Origin: Shewanella gelidii
Lineage (GTDB): Bacteria > Pseudomonadota > Gammaproteobacteria > Enterobacterales > Shewanellaceae
Direction: 5' to 3'
DNA: 64,000 bases
Assembly (NCBI RefSeq): GCF_014647855.1
Contig: NZ_BMPZ01000003.1
Location: forward strand, 372,001-436,000
Shown: one piece after another, positions 34,978-45,471 of the stretch
How positions within the stretch are numbered: the first letter of the stretch is position 1
Layout: each line of letters starts with the position of its first letter
Notes under the pieces: generated by a model
Seen by the model: only the letters and a program-made list of their open reading frames with translations
Told to the model about the DNA's origin: nothing
The model's database searches: none
Translations under genes and position numbers: made by a program

Positions 34978-35215
34978 CAGCCTGAGTAACACAGCGCTGT
35001 AATCAAAGATTGCTGCATGCACGTCTGGGCATTTTCCCCACCAAGCAGCAAGGAAAAACCAATAGAAAGAATTTTGTTGCAATTGAATCATCATCATTTC
35101 AATGGCGATGCTTTTAATTTTAGTGAACTCAGTTAATCTAGAAATACACGACTCGAAAATTGAATGCCTTGATTGCTGCAAGTCAGAGGTTCGCTAAACG
35201 TTCAGGAGAGCTCAA

Positions 35216-37153
35216 ATGACCAGAAATAAATCGCTCCCGCTTGTACTAGCAGGGCCGATCTTACGTCATTGCGACAAAGACAACTTTACCCTTTGGTTAG
35301 TCACTTCTAAGCCACTGCAACAAACCCAGCTTCATTTACACTGGCATGTGCAAAACCTAGAACCGCAGAAAGCATCACAAAACATCAAAAAAAAGTATGA
35401 GTTGACTGACACGAACTGTCACCACGTTGCACTTGGACTTGCAGCCCATCAATACTTGATTCATCTACATGAACCAGATCTATTGCCTGAGCAAGTTCTC
35501 ATCCATTATCAGTTAATCGATGAGCAACAGGGGCATGTATTTTCATCCATTAACCAACTGAACTATCACGATGAGATCCAACCCAGTTTCGTCATTAAAC
35601 CTAACCTTGAACGGATTTTACATGGCTCTTGTCGCAACCCACATCATCACAGTGGTGATGCACTGGTTGCAGCAGATGCTCAGTTTGAACAACAGCATGA
35701 CCCACAGGAACGGCCTGCATTACTCATGCTGTCTGGTGACCAAGTCTATGTCGATGATATTGCGGGGCCAATGATCTACGCCATCGGCCAAGTCATCTCA
35801 TTACTAGGCTTACAACATGAAACCTTTGTCAAAGCTCCGATTACCAGCAGTGAAGCGATAAACTATCAGGCCGATGCCATTTATCAGCGACACAAACAAT
35901 TACTGCCCCATACCGAATACCAAGCCAAAACATCCCTTTGGCGCTGGTACATTAACCACCCCATTTTTACTTCTTCTTTAGCTGAAAATCACTTGGTAAG
36001 CCTAGGGGAGGTTAGCGCACTCTATCTATTAATTTGGTCCCCCGAACTTTGGGATTTAATCGATATACCCAAAGAGTTGCCCGGCCTTGGCGTTATCCAG
36101 CAGCGTCGCTGGTACAACGAATGGCAACATTTACTCGAGTTCAAAGCAGGGCTAACGCAGGTCAGGCGCTTGTTTGCTCATATACCCACTTATATGATTT
36201 TCGATGATCATGATGTCACCGATGACTGGAACCTCACTGCAAAGTGGGAAATGGCCGCTTATGGGCATCCATTTTCGAAGCGAATCATTGGGAATGCTCT
36301 GATTGGCTATACGCTTTTTCAAGGCTTAGGCAATCAACCCCAGCATTTTGAACATCAGATTAAACCCTTGTTGAATGCGCTGTTTCATGCACCCACCTCG
36401 GCAAAACACGATACACTCATTGAAGCTCTACTCAGCTTTGAGCAATGGCACTACACCTTAAATACTTCTCCTAAAGTGGTGGTGCTAGACACACGGACGC
36501 GTCGCTGGCGAAGTGAATCCAACCTTGGTAAACCTTCTGGGCTTTTAGACTGGGAAGCCTTGATGGATTTACAGCATGAACTCATCGATCAATCTCAAGT
36601 CATCATCGTTTCTCCGGCTCCCATTTTTGGCGTAAAAGTTATTGAAGCCATACAAAGGATAGCGACCATGATGGGCGGCTCTCTTTTAGTGGATGCCGAA
36701 AACTGGATGGCACATCCGGGGTCAGCCAATACACTTCTCAGTATTTTTCTACATAAAAAAACACCACAAGAGTTCATCATTCTATCGGGCGATGTTCATT
36801 ATTCATTTGCTTATGATATTGGCATTCGATTTCGCCATGGCGGCCCCAATATTTACCAAATCTGTTGTAGCGGCATTAAAAATCAATTCCCAGAAAAGCT
36901 ACTCCCCATTTTTGGTAAGCTCAACGGCTGGCTATATGGCTATTTTTCACCATTAAACCTATTCACTAAACGAAAACGCTTAACTATACGAGGCCGTCGC
37001 CCAAATGGTCATAGAAGTAAGCGTTTAGTCAATCAAAGTGGCCTTGGCCTAGTCGAGCTCAACGCAGATGGATCACCGGCAAAAATTGCGGTGTTACATG
37101 CGGATAGCAGCGAGACAATATTTGTTGAACCAAGGAAAAAGGCACAGGATTAA
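35216..37153 (+). CDS. PhoD-like metallophosphatase family protein
   Basis: 645 residues. Metal-site motifs of the PhoD/alkaline-phosphatase-D superfamily are visible: HGSCRNPHHHSGD near residue 138, LLMLSGDQVYVDD near 173, MIFDDHDVTDDWN near 330, and ILSGDVHYSFAYD near 520. Most PhoD enzymes are tat-exported phosphodiesterases, but this one starts MTRNKSLPLVLAGPILRHCD with no twin-arginine or other signal, so it may act in the cytoplasm. A substrate cannot be assigned. GGAG precedes the ATG. Confidence 0.82.
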   Translation: MTRNKSLPLVLAGPILRHCDKDNFTLWLVTSKPLQQTQLHLHWHVQNLEPQKASQNIKKKYELTDTNCHHVALGLAAHQYLIHLHEPDLLPEQVLIHYQLIDEQQGHVFSSINQLNYHDEIQPSFVIKPNLERILHGSCRNPHHHSGDALVAADAQFEQQHDPQERPALLMLSGDQVYVDDIAGPMIYAIGQVISLLGLQHETFVKAPITSSEAINYQADAIYQRHKQLLPHTEYQAKTSLWRWYINHPIFTSSLAENHLVSLGEVSALYLLIWSPELWDLIDIPKELPGLGVIQQRRWYNEWQHLLEFKAGLTQVRRLFAHIPTYMIFDDHDVTDDWNLTAKWEMAAYGHPFSKRIIGNALIGYTLFQGLGNQPQHFEHQIKPLLNALFHAPTSAKHDTLIEALLSFEQWHYTLNTSPKVVVLDTRTRRWRSESNLGKPSGLLDWEALMDLQHELIDQSQVIIVSPAPIFGVKVIEAIQRIATMMGGSLLVDAENWMAHPGSANTLLSIFLHKKTPQEFIILSGDVHYSFAYDIGIRFRHGGPNIYQICCSGIKNQFPEKLLPIFGKLNGWLYGYFSPLNLFTKRKRLTIRGRRPNGHRSKRLVNQSGLGLVELNADGSPAKIAVLHADSSETIFVEPRKKAQD

Positions 37154-37234
37154 CTGTAAGCTGACAATTGCGCCACATCAGGACAGGTACACGGGGGTTC
37201 GAATAAAAAAGCTTTTAGGTGACACGATTAGGCA

Positions 37235-37269
37235 ATAAAAAATCCCACGACTCAAAGAGCGGTGGGATT
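37235..37269 (-). terminator. Intrinsic terminator of the coiled-coil protein gene
   Basis: AATCCCAC (37241-37248) and GTGGGATT (37262-37269), with a T-tract on the reverse strand. Confidence 0.8.
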
Positions 37270-37291
37270 AATCTGTCGCCAATTAAAGGCA

Positions 37292-38548
37292 CTATTTTTT
37301 ATTTAAAAACGCTTCTTCTTGCTCTTTTGAAGCAGGCTCTAAGCCCATAAAGTATTCAAAAGATTTATCGCCATCTTTAATGACTTTCTTTTCAAGTTCA
37401 ACGTCTTTCATACGACGAATCGTCTTGTCAGTGAATAGCGCTAATTTAGGCTTTGTCTTTGTTTCAGCGGTTTTCTTAGGCTCTGCCTTCTTCGCCTTCG
37501 CTGTCACTTTTTTCTGTGCAACTGGTGCTGCACCCACATTCTCACCGTCTTTGGTCGTCGCGAGACCCGGCTTGAAGTTGTAGTTAAAGACCGCGTTGCT
37601 TTCAACGACTTCAACACTCGACTTATCTTCTGAGTTATAAGATGCCAAGATACCATGTTTACCAAGAGAAATTTCATGGGAAAGCTTTTTACCCTCACCC
37701 ACTTTCATTCCGTCAACAAACCATTCGGCTTTAACATTACTGACTAACGTCACCATAGCGGTTTTAAAGCCAAGCTTTTCATTCAGTAGTAAGTCGATTT
37801 TCTTGTTGTATGAAGGCTTAAAACGCATGCTAACACTGTAGTTCAGCTTACCACGCATATCCATACTGGCATTCTTCACATCGTAATCAAGAAGTACGCT
37901 GCGATCATTCAAGAATGGGTCTTTCGCAACGGTATTCGATACGATTTGTGTTTCTGCATCTCGCATACAATCAAAAATTGACTGGAACTTAGAACAGGAT
38001 AAATCACCGTCTAGGTTGATATTGTACGAGCTTTTTGATTTAGAAAGATCGGCTATCAAGCGTTTTGAAATTTGGTTTTTCAGACTTGCAAGCTCTTTGC
38101 TTTTTTCTGTGCGTCTTTCACCAATCGCTTTGTAATCGGCTTGAATTTCTTTGTATTCTTGCTTTAGCGCTAACTCTTCTTGCTTTTGGTTATTCTCTAA
38201 CGCTTCAATATCATTCACCAGCTTTTCAATTTCTTTATATGCTTCGGCGACATTAGATTTAGCGAGAATTTTTTGAGGAAGTGTTGAAATAGCAGAATCG
38301 TATTGCGACTTTTTATTTGCAATATCGCCAGCAATACCAGAGTGGTCTCGAACACGCTTGTTATATAAAGACAAACGGTCATTGGCAGAGATCAATTGAC
38401 TATCAATATTATACTGACTTTCAATCTGCTTCAGTGCTTTGTTCTCGCTGTTGGTCATCAATTCCAAAGCAAAGCTGTTGCTGGCAACTAAACACAACAA
38501 CGCGCAAGTGATTTTTGTGTATCTCACTGATTTCTCCGTCATTTCCAT
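37292..38548 (-). CDS. Exported coiled-coil protein with PEGA-like domain
   Basis: 418 residues. Signal peptide ends near SNSFA (residue 27). Residues 30-180 are strongly helical and charged (coiled coil, for example KLVNDIEALENNQKQEELAL). Residues about 260-310 contain VKAEWFVDGMKVGEG followed by LGKHGILASYN, like PEGA domains of cell-surface proteins. A Lys/Ala/Pro-rich linker (330-370) precedes a short C-terminal helix. No known family name. Likely periplasmic, possibly wall- or membrane-associated by inference. Confidence 0.65.
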   Translation of the reverse strand: MEMTEKSVRYTKITCALLCLVASNSFALELMTNSENKALKQIESQYNIDSQLISANDRLSLYNKRVRDHSGIAGDIANKKSQYDSAISTLPQKILAKSNVAEAYKEIEKLVNDIEALENNQKQEELALKQEYKEIQADYKAIGERRTEKSKELASLKNQISKRLIADLSKSKSSYNINLDGDLSCSKFQSIFDCMRDAETQIVSNTVAKDPFLNDRSVLLDYDVKNASMDMRGKLNYSVSMRFKPSYNKKIDLLLNEKLGFKTAMVTLVSNVKAEWFVDGMKVGEGKKLSHEISLGKHGILASYNSEDKSSVEVVESNAVFNYNFKPGLATTKDGENVGAAPVAQKKVTAKAKKAEPKKTAETKTKPKLALFTDKTIRRMKDVELEKKVIKDGDKSFEYFMGLEPASKEQEEAFLNKK

Positions 38549-39210
38549 ATATGAATTAGCACTCTAGCCACATCCTGGTCAAGAGCAAATCAATAGCGAG
38601 CCATAATACTAAAGAAAATAGGCCTTTACAAACAGATTGTAATCTTTGCAAATGTTTTTATTTGATTAGTGAGCTAGGCTAAATTTATCTTGATATCTTA
38701 ATTAGAATTTTTCAATTTGCTCTATTTCTGCTTAATTCAACACCTGACTGAAATACAAATTTTTCATCCAAGGTTATCGTATCCATTAAATATTAAATTT
38801 AGTCGTCTATTTTTAAGTAAACTTATTGAATCATTTTTGATTGATTAGGCGGGAATTCAACGACCTAGAAAACTTCCATGAAGAGCGGATTCAACGCCTC
38901 CCTATACCACGAAGCCATTATCATTGATTTGTTCAGTACACCATCCGTAGAGCTCATCACAACGTAATATAGATGCTTCTCCATATCCAACGTTGATGCG
39001 ATACGCTGCAAACTCACACAGTGCAAAGAGCTTTTAGGTCGGCCATTCAATACATAGCAACGACGACTTTGTTATCTTCATAAACCCGCGCAATTTATAT
39101 ACACAATTTGAATACCTGCTAAGACTAACAATGCGTGCAATTCCTTGCTTTCCCCACTAGAATGCCGAGCGCGGATGCACAAGCGTCCACCGTTGATTGA
39201 GGAAGTTTGA
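38549..39210. other. A+T-rich 660-bp gap with one doubtful small frame
   Basis: A 61-codon reverse frame at 38865-39050 starts with TTG and lacks a good ribosome site, though its translation (GRPKSSLHCVSLQRIAS, then MSSTDGVLNKSMIMASWY) looks protein-like. It may be a small gene or a decayed remnant. The rest shows no coding frame, repeat or hairpin I can support. Confidence 0.4.
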
Positions 39211-40116
39211 ATGAAAGGCCGTATTGCAGAAATTGCGCTTGTTGTCGCGATGCTTCTTTGGGCAAGCAGCTTTATCGCATTAAAAATCGCATTTCAGAGC
39301 TATGATCCTTGGACTGTTATTGCCGGCCGAATGGTTGTCGCCAGCGTCTGTTTTTTATGTTTTTGGCGTAAATTACTAAAATTCCATTACCAAAGTGGTG
39401 ACTGGAAACTTCTACTATTACTCGTTGCCGCAGAGCCCTGCCTCTACTTCATTTTCGAAGCGCTCGCCCTACAATACACGACCGCGGGTCAGGCTGGCAT
39501 GATCACCTCCTTAGCCCCCTTACTCACCGCAGTGATCGCATTTTTCGTACTCAAAGAGAAAATCAGCAAAATCGCCAGTCTAGGCCTTGGAATTGCCATC
39601 ATTGGCGTCTTGGTTCTTGGTTCTGAAGGCCATAGCAGTGAAACCGCTCCAAATCCGATGCTCGGTAATTCACTCGAGTTTCTCGCCATGTTGTGTGCTG
39701 CCGTTTTCAGTATCTGCCTCAAGATATTAAGCGAACGATACTCTGCGCTCACAATGACAGCATTGATGTCCTTTACGGGAATGCTTTTCTTTACGCCGAT
39801 AGCACTGCTTCAAGGCAATGCATGGAGCTGGGATGCCCAAGGGCTAACCGCCATCGTATTTTTAGGCGGGTTTGTCACGATTGGTGCTTATCTTTTGTAT
39901 AACTACGCCATTTCACATATGCCAGTCACCCGCGCGGCTGGGTTTATTAACTTAATCCCGGTGTTTACCCTCGTGCTGGCTTATCTGATTCTTGATGAAC
40001 GACTCTCACCCATGCAAATTGGTGCCTGCGCTATCGTGATGTTTGGCGTGGGTCTCAGCCAATTTAAAAGCAAGGGCGAAACACCCGCCCAAGCCTTTGC
40101 TGAACCCGAAAACTGA
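39211..40116 (+). CDS. EamA/DMT-superfamily transporter
   Basis: 301 residues with ten membrane helices in two EamA repeats. The first begins IALVVAMLLWASSFIALKIA and the second LEFLAMLCAAVFSICLKILSE. These transporters mostly export amino acids or other metabolites. GAGGAAG precedes the ATG. Substrate unknown. Monocistronic, ending in a strong terminator. Confidence 0.85.
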   Translation: MKGRIAEIALVVAMLLWASSFIALKIAFQSYDPWTVIAGRMVVASVCFLCFWRKLLKFHYQSGDWKLLLLLVAAEPCLYFIFEALALQYTTAGQAGMITSLAPLLTAVIAFFVLKEKISKIASLGLGIAIIGVLVLGSEGHSSETAPNPMLGNSLEFLAMLCAAVFSICLKILSERYSALTMTALMSFTGMLFFTPIALLQGNAWSWDAQGLTAIVFLGGFVTIGAYLLYNYAISHMPVTRAAGFINLIPVFTLVLAYLILDERLSPMQIGACAIVMFGVGLSQFKSKGETPAQAFAEPEN

Positions 40117-40122
40117 CCCTAA

Positions 40123-40146
40123 AAAAGAGGCCGCGAGGCCTCTTTT
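40123..40146. terminator. Bidirectional terminator between EamA and aminotransferase genes
   Basis: AAAAGAGGCC, GCGA, GGCCTCTTTT: a perfect stem between two convergent genes. Confidence 0.9.
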
Positions 40147-40174
40147 ATCCAACCATCTCGAAACGCAAAGCTGC

Positions 40175-41305
40175 CTACGCTAACTGCTCTTCGAGTGCAC
40201 GCAAACAAAGCGCTACATTTTCTCGACGGGCACCATAACCCATTAAGCCAATACGCCAAGCTTTACCCGCCAGTGCGCCTAATCCAGCACCGATTTCCAA
40301 GTTGTATTTTTGTAGCAATTGCTGACGAACAGCGGCATCGTTGACACCATCAGGAATATAAACAGCATTGAGCTGCGGTAAGCGATCGCCTTCATTAACG
40401 ACGAACTGTAAGCCTAACTTTTCTAGGCCTTGACGCAACAATAAGTGCATTTGCTGATGGCGCTGCCAAGCTTGTTCTAGCCCCTCTTCAGCGAGCAATC
40501 GCAATGACTCATGAAGCGCGTAGAGCGCATTCACTGGCGCCGTATGATGATAGCTGCGTTTGCCTTCACCGCTCCAATATCCCATCACTAATGTCTGATC
40601 CAAAAACCAACTTTGTACCGGTGTTTTACGTGCTTTTAGTTTTTCAACCGCAGCAGGAGAAAATGACACCGGTGATAACCCAGGCACACAGGACAAACAC
40701 TTTTGACTGCCCGCATAAATCGCATCAATGCCCCAATCGTCAACCCGAAGCTCAACGCCACCAAGAGATGTTACTGCATCAACAATAGATAAACAGTCAT
40801 GTTGCTTAGCGAGGGCACAAAGAGATTGAGCGTCTGATAACGCCCCCGTTGAAGTTTCTGCATGAACAAAAGCGAGAAACTTAGCCTCAGGGTGAGAGGC
40901 AAGCGCCTTGGCGACGGCATCCACACTCACTGGCTCACCCCACTCATTGTCAACCACTACGGCAGTCGCGCCGACACGCTCAACATTCTGTCGCATTCGC
41001 TCACCAAACACACCATTGCGACAAACAATCACGGTTTCACCGGGTTCAACCAGATTGACGAAACAAGTTTCCATACCCGCACTTCCGGGTGCCGATACCG
41101 CCAAAGTCATTTCATTTTGAGTTTGAAAGGCGTATTGGATCAGACTTTTTAATTCATCCATCATGCCAACAAAAAGCGGATCGAGGTGACCGATAGTCGG
41201 CTTTGATTGTGCAGCCAATACTTCAGGGTAAACATCCGATGGACCTGGGCCCATCAAAGTACGGCGAGGTGGATTAAAAGCTTGAAGTTGAGGCGCAGCT
41301 AACAT
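40175..41305 (-). CDS. Class V aminotransferase (alanine-glyoxylate / serine-pyruvate type)
   Basis: 376 residues. MGPGPSDVYPEVL near residue 18 and the PLP lysine in YAGSQKCLSCVPGLSPVSF (near 200) are typical of the alanine-glyoxylate aminotransferase branch. SIVDAVTSLGGVEL holds the cofactor Asp. It transfers an amino group between serine or alanine and glyoxylate or pyruvate. AAGGAGACATC precedes the ATG. It lies next to ilvA as in Shewanella but is separated by the ilv operon terminator, so it is a separate unit. Confidence 0.88.
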   Translation of the reverse strand: MLAAPQLQAFNPPRRTLMGPGPSDVYPEVLAAQSKPTIGHLDPLFVGMMDELKSLIQYAFQTQNEMTLAVSAPGSAGMETCFVNLVEPGETVIVCRNGVFGERMRQNVERVGATAVVVDNEWGEPVSVDAVAKALASHPEAKFLAFVHAETSTGALSDAQSLCALAKQHDCLSIVDAVTSLGGVELRVDDWGIDAIYAGSQKCLSCVPGLSPVSFSPAAVEKLKARKTPVQSWFLDQTLVMGYWSGEGKRSYHHTAPVNALYALHESLRLLAEEGLEQAWQRHQQMHLLLRQGLEKLGLQFVVNEGDRLPQLNAVYIPDGVNDAAVRQQLLQKYNLEIGAGLGALAGKAWRIGLMGYGARRENVALCLRALEEQLA

Positions 41306-41612
41306 GATGTCTCCTTGACGCTAAACAGTTGGAATAAAATAGCTTGAAATGATGCGCATCCGGCAACTCTCAAATCTCATCGAGAAAAGGAGTGACCTGC
41401 TGGAATTTCAACCGCATCTTTCACGACACTATCACAAATTGTACGTCGAATATCGTTATTTTGAATTCACGAGAGTTAGACAAAAGTCTTGCGAGGTTAT
41501 GGGTTTAGAAGACACGCTTTGATGTTTTAAACGTTCGAACCGCAAAGCTTCGCCACAAAATATCAACGCCGACCTTCATCTGTAAAGAGAGCCGTAGGGT
41601 TTACCAATAAAA
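41306..41612. other. Gap between aminotransferase gene and ilv terminator
   Basis: No coding frame or repeat can be supported here; it must hold the aminotransferase promoter. Confidence 0.4.
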
Positions 41613-41633
41613 AAGAGCGCATTTTGCGCTCTT
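41613..41633 (-). terminator. Terminator of the ilvGMDA operon
   Basis: AAGAGCGCA, TTT, TGCGCTCTT, with a six-base T-tract on the reverse strand. It lies 65 bp after ilvA. Confidence 0.92.
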
Positions 41634-41697
41634 CCTTCGGCTAGCCTTCATCGATTATGCATGTATCCCTGCACCGCATAGCAAGCAGTTAAACAAC

Positions 41698-43254
41698 TTA
41701 ACTTGGAGCGCTGTTGCTCAAAAAGAGTTGATACGCTGGGCTTTGCGTTTCTTCTTGGTAAACAAATCCGAGCTCATCCAAGAATGTTTGAAATGCATCA
41801 GCGTCTTGCTCAGGTACTTCAAAGCCAGTTAAAACGCGGCCAAATGCGGCACCATGGTTTCGATAGTGGAACAAACTAATGTTCCACTGGCTTTGCAACG
41901 TGGTTAAAAACTTCAATAGTGCGCCTGGGTGCTCCGGAAACTCGAAACTGAATAGACGCTCATCAAGAGGCTCGGGCGGGCGGCCTCCTACCATATAACG
42001 CACATGCAACTTGGCAGTTTCATCGGCCGATAAGTCTTTCACTTCAAATTGATGCGCTTCAAGGGTTTGAATAATTTCATCAAGCTCACTTTGACCACCA
42101 GCGACACGAATCCCCGCAAAGACGACGGCTTGTTCTCGGCTGCTAAAGCGATAGTTAAACTCAGTTAAAGCACGTTTTCCAAGGAGCTCACAGAAACGTA
42201 AAAAGCTACCCGGTTTTTCAGGAACCTTCACAGCAAGCACAGCTTCTTTATGTTCACCCAGCTCACAACGCTCTGAGACATATCTCAAGCTGTGAAAATT
42301 GACATTCGCACCACTTAAAATGGCAGCAACTTTCTCACCCTTGCCTGTATCACCAATATACTTTTTTAAGCCCGCTAACGAGAGTGCGCCTGCGGGTTCA
42401 GCAATCGCGCGCGTATCTTCAAAAATATCCTTCACCGCGGCACAAATTTCATCTGAGCTCACGGTAACGACGTCATCCACGTATTCCCTTGCAAGGCGAA
42501 AAGGCTCTTCGCCAATTCGTTTGACCGCGACACCATCGGCAAATAGTCCGACCTGTGGCAAGGTTACGGGCTCATCAGCCTCAAGTGCTGCTTTTAAACA
42601 AGCTGCATCTTCAGGCTCCACGCCAATAATTTTGACCGTTGGCATGACCGCTTTGTAATACGCTGCAATTCCAGCGACCAATCCGCCACCACCAACTGGC
42701 ACAAAAATAACTTCTAAATCGCGCTGTTGCTGTAGCATTTCTTGTGCAACAGTACCTTGACCTGCAATCACCGCCTCATCATCAAATGGTGCAATGTATA
42801 CCCGCCCTTCCTCTTTGGAAAGCTGCTGGGCATAGGCATTGGCCTGATCAAACGCTTGACCATGAAGCACGACTTCACCGCCTAAACGTTTTACCGCATC
42901 GACTTTTATATCCGGTGTTGTTTCGGGCATCACAATAACCGCGCTAATGCCGCGAGCGCTGGCTGACATGGCAACCCCTTGGGCATGGTTTCCGGCAGAG
43001 GCACAGACCACGCCTTTTTCACATTCAGTAGCACTAAGCTCAGCAATACGATTATATGCACCACGCAGCTTAAAAGAATGCACGGGTTGCATATCTTCTC
43101 GTTTCAGGAAAATCTGACAACCAAGGCGTGCCGAAAGCTTATTTAGACTCGAGAGTGGGGTAATTTTGGCAACATCATAAACAGAAGACAGTAGAATTTT
43201 TTGTAAATAGTACTGGGCCAGTTGCAATTGGCTTTCGCTAGCAAGTGCGAGCAT
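41698..43254 (-). CDS. ilvA: Threonine ammonia-lyase, biosynthetic
   Basis: 518 residues from ATG 43254; a start 48 bp upstream lacks support. The PLP lysine is in HSFKLRGAYNRIAEL (near residue 58) and the glycine loop in FVPVGGGGLVAGIA. Two ACT-like regulatory domains fill residues about 325-500, as in the isoleucine-inhibited enzyme. It deaminates threonine to 2-oxobutanoate, the first committed step to isoleucine. Last gene of the ilvGMDA operon, 69 bp after ilvD. Confidence 0.95.
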   Translation of the reverse strand: MLALASESQLQLAQYYLQKILLSSVYDVAKITPLSSLNKLSARLGCQIFLKREDMQPVHSFKLRGAYNRIAELSATECEKGVVCASAGNHAQGVAMSASARGISAVIVMPETTPDIKVDAVKRLGGEVVLHGQAFDQANAYAQQLSKEEGRVYIAPFDDEAVIAGQGTVAQEMLQQQRDLEVIFVPVGGGGLVAGIAAYYKAVMPTVKIIGVEPEDAACLKAALEADEPVTLPQVGLFADGVAVKRIGEEPFRLAREYVDDVVTVSSDEICAAVKDIFEDTRAIAEPAGALSLAGLKKYIGDTGKGEKVAAILSGANVNFHSLRYVSERCELGEHKEAVLAVKVPEKPGSFLRFCELLGKRALTEFNYRFSSREQAVVFAGIRVAGGQSELDEIIQTLEAHQFEVKDLSADETAKLHVRYMVGGRPPEPLDERLFSFEFPEHPGALLKFLTTLQSQWNISLFHYRNHGAAFGRVLTGFEVPEQDADAFQTFLDELGFVYQEETQSPAYQLFLSNSAPS

Positions 43255-43323
43255 ATAGAGTCTCTCTTTTTGAAACTGATTGAGCCGACAATTTCGACTC
43301 AATCAATTGAGGCGAAGGGTGGA

Positions 43324-45174
43324 TTACCCTTCCAGTTTACTGGCGTCACGAACAGCGCCTTTGTCGGCACTCGTTGCAAGCATCGCGTAAGCTTTGAGCG
43401 CTTGGGATACCGGGCGCTGACGATGAACAGGCTTCCACGCATCTTTTCCACGAGCAAGCATTGCAGTTTGACGCTTAGCAAGCTCCGCAGGGCTCACGAC
43501 TAAAGTCATGCTACGATTTGGAATATCAATTTCTATCCGATCACCAGTTTCAACCAGAGCGATTGTCCCACCAGCGGCGGCTTCTGGAGAGACATGACCA
43601 ATAGAAAGGCCGGATGTACCACCAGAGAATCGACCATCGGTGATCAACGCGCACTTAGTACCTAAGCCTTTGGATTTGAGGTAGCTCGTTGGATAAAGCA
43701 TCTCTTGCATACCCGGGCCACCTTTGGGGCCTTCATAGCGAATCACCACAACATCGCCTTCAACGACGTCTCCACCCAAGATCCCTGCAACGGCATCATC
43801 TTGACTCTCAAATACACGGGCTGAGCCCACAAAAACCAAGTTTGACTCATCAACGCCTGCGGTTTTGACGATACTACCATTTTCAGCAATATTCCCCGAC
43901 AAGACTGCAAGACCACCTTCTTGGCTAAAGGCATTGTCACGGGTTCGGATACAGCCATCGGTACGGTCTGTATCTAAGCTTTCCCAGCGACATTCTTGGC
44001 TAAATGCCTTCGTCGTTGGGATCCCAGCAGGCCCCGCACTAAAGAAACGCTTAACATCTTCAGACTGAGTTTGCATTACATCATATTGCGCCAATACCGC
44101 TTTCAGGTTCTCTCCAGCGACATGCGGCACATCAGTATGCAATAAATTGGCACGGTCAAGCTCACCAAGAATTCCCATGACACCACCAGCGCGATGGACA
44201 TCTTCCATATGGTATTTCGGTGTAGAAGGAGCCACTTTACATAGGTGTGGTACTTGGCGTGATAAGCGGTCAATATCATCCATGGTAAAAGGAACTTCTG
44301 CTTCTTGAGCAGCTGCCAATAAATGCAGAACAGTGTTGCTTGAACCACCCATTGCGATATCAAGTGTCATTGCATTTTCAAAGGCTTTAAAGTTGGCAAT
44401 ATTGCGTGGCAATGCAGATTCATCATTGTCATGATAGTAACGTTTCGTTAGAGCCATCACGCGACGACCCGCTTCTAAAAAGAGCTCTCGACGATCGGCA
44501 TGGGTTGCCAACATAGAGCCATTGCCTGGCAATGAAAGCCCTAAAGCTTCAGTGAGACAATTCATCGAGTTTGCAGTGAACATTCCTGAGCACGATCCGC
44601 ATGTCGGGCAAGCACTACGTTCAATTTTTTCACTGTCTTCATCACTAATGCGGTCATCAGCCGCTGCAACCATTGCATCCACGAGGTCAAGTTTAATGAT
44701 GTTATCAGACAACTTGGTTTTACCCGCTTCCATTGGGCCACCCGACACAAACACCACTGGAATATTTAAACGCAGCGATGCCATTAACATACCCGGTGTG
44801 ATTTTGTCGCAGTTTGAGATACAAACCAGCGCATCAGCACAATGCGCATTGGCCATGTACTCAACACTATCGGCAATCAATTCACGACTTGGCAGGCTGT
44901 ATAACATGCCACCGTGTCCCATCGCGATACCATCATCCACGGCAATGGTATTAAACTCTTTCGCGATACCGCCGGCATCTTCAATTGCACCAGCAACTAA
45001 AGACCCCATATCTTTGAGGTGAACATGTCCCGGAACAAATTGTGTAAATGAATTCACCACCGCAATAATCGGTTTGCCAAAGTCATTATCTTTCACGCCA
45101 GTTGCACGCCACAAAGCGCGTGCTCCTGCCATGTTGCGGCCTTCGGTACTGGTTGCTGAGCGTAACTTTGGCAT
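43324..45174 (-). CDS. ilvD: Dihydroxy-acid dehydratase
   Basis: 616 residues from ATG 45174, preceded by AAAGGA. Fe-S cysteines are seen in [11 protein letters not shown] and [18 protein letters not shown], and the family tail contains [20 protein letters not shown]. It dehydrates dihydroxy acids to the 2-oxo acids of valine and isoleucine synthesis. Length matches E. coli IlvD (616). Lies 36 bp after ilvM. Confidence 0.96.
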   Translation of the reverse strand: MPKLRSATSTEGRNMAGARALWRATGVKDNDFGKPIIAVVNSFTQFVPGHVHLKDMGSLVAGAIEDAGGIAKEFNTIAVDDGIAMGHGGMLYSLPSRELIADSVEYMANAHCADALVCISNCDKITPGMLMASLRLNIPVVFVSGGPMEAGKTKLSDNIIKLDLVDAMVAAADDRISDEDSEKIERSACPTCGSCSGMFTANSMNCLTEALGLSLPGNGSMLATHADRRELFLEAGRRVMALTKRYYHDNDESALPRNIANFKAFENAMTLDIAMGGSSNTVLHLLAAAQEAEVPFTMDDIDRLSRQVPHLCKVAPSTPKYHMEDVHRAGGVMGILGELDRANLLHTDVPHVAGENLKAVLAQYDVMQTQSEDVKRFFSAGPAGIPTTKAFSQECRWESLDTDRTDGCIRTRDNAFSQEGGLAVLSGNIAENGSIVKTAGVDESNLVFVGSARVFESQDDAVAGILGGDVVEGDVVVIRYEGPKGGPGMQEMLYPTSYLKSKGLGTKCALITDGRFSGGTSGLSIGHVSPEAAAGGTIALVETGDRIEIDIPNRSMTLVVSPAELAKRQTAMLARGKDAWKPVHRQRPVSQALKAYAMLATSADKGAVRDASKLEG

Positions 45175-45210
45175 TGTTGTATCCTTTGTTCTATTCAATC
45201 TTTTTAAGCG

Positions 45211-45471
45211 TTATAACGAAGCGGTTTGAGCAGTTTGTGTACTACTCAGGACTCTACATTGAGTCACGTCTACTAGCTTAGTCAACTGGTTTGACAGCAA
45301 ATCAACGGTGCGTTCGCTATCGACTTCTAATTCCATGGTGGCATCCACATCACTTGTTGAGCGCATATTCATCTTAATAATTTTGAAACCACGGTGACGA
45401 GCCACTCGTAGTATACGTTCTAACACTTCAGGACGCTGATGTAATTCAAGTTCTAGAGCATGGATCATCAT
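45211..45471 (-). CDS. ilvM: Acetolactate synthase II, small regulatory subunit
   Basis: 86 residues, typical of IlvM. It is an ACT-type subunit ([20 protein letters not shown], then KIIKMNMRS). It partners IlvG. The start overlaps the ilvG stop by 4 bp (ATGA), coupling their synthesis. Confidence 0.92.
   Translation of the reverse strand: MMIHALELELHQRPEVLERILRVARHRGFKIIKMNMRSTSDVDATMELEVDSERTVDLLSNQLTKLVDVTQCRVLSSTQTAQTASL

Noticed and set aside
34966-35181. 71-codon reverse frame before the PhoD-like gene
   Set aside because: Starts without ribosome site and overlaps the inverted repeat; composition like non-coding DNA.
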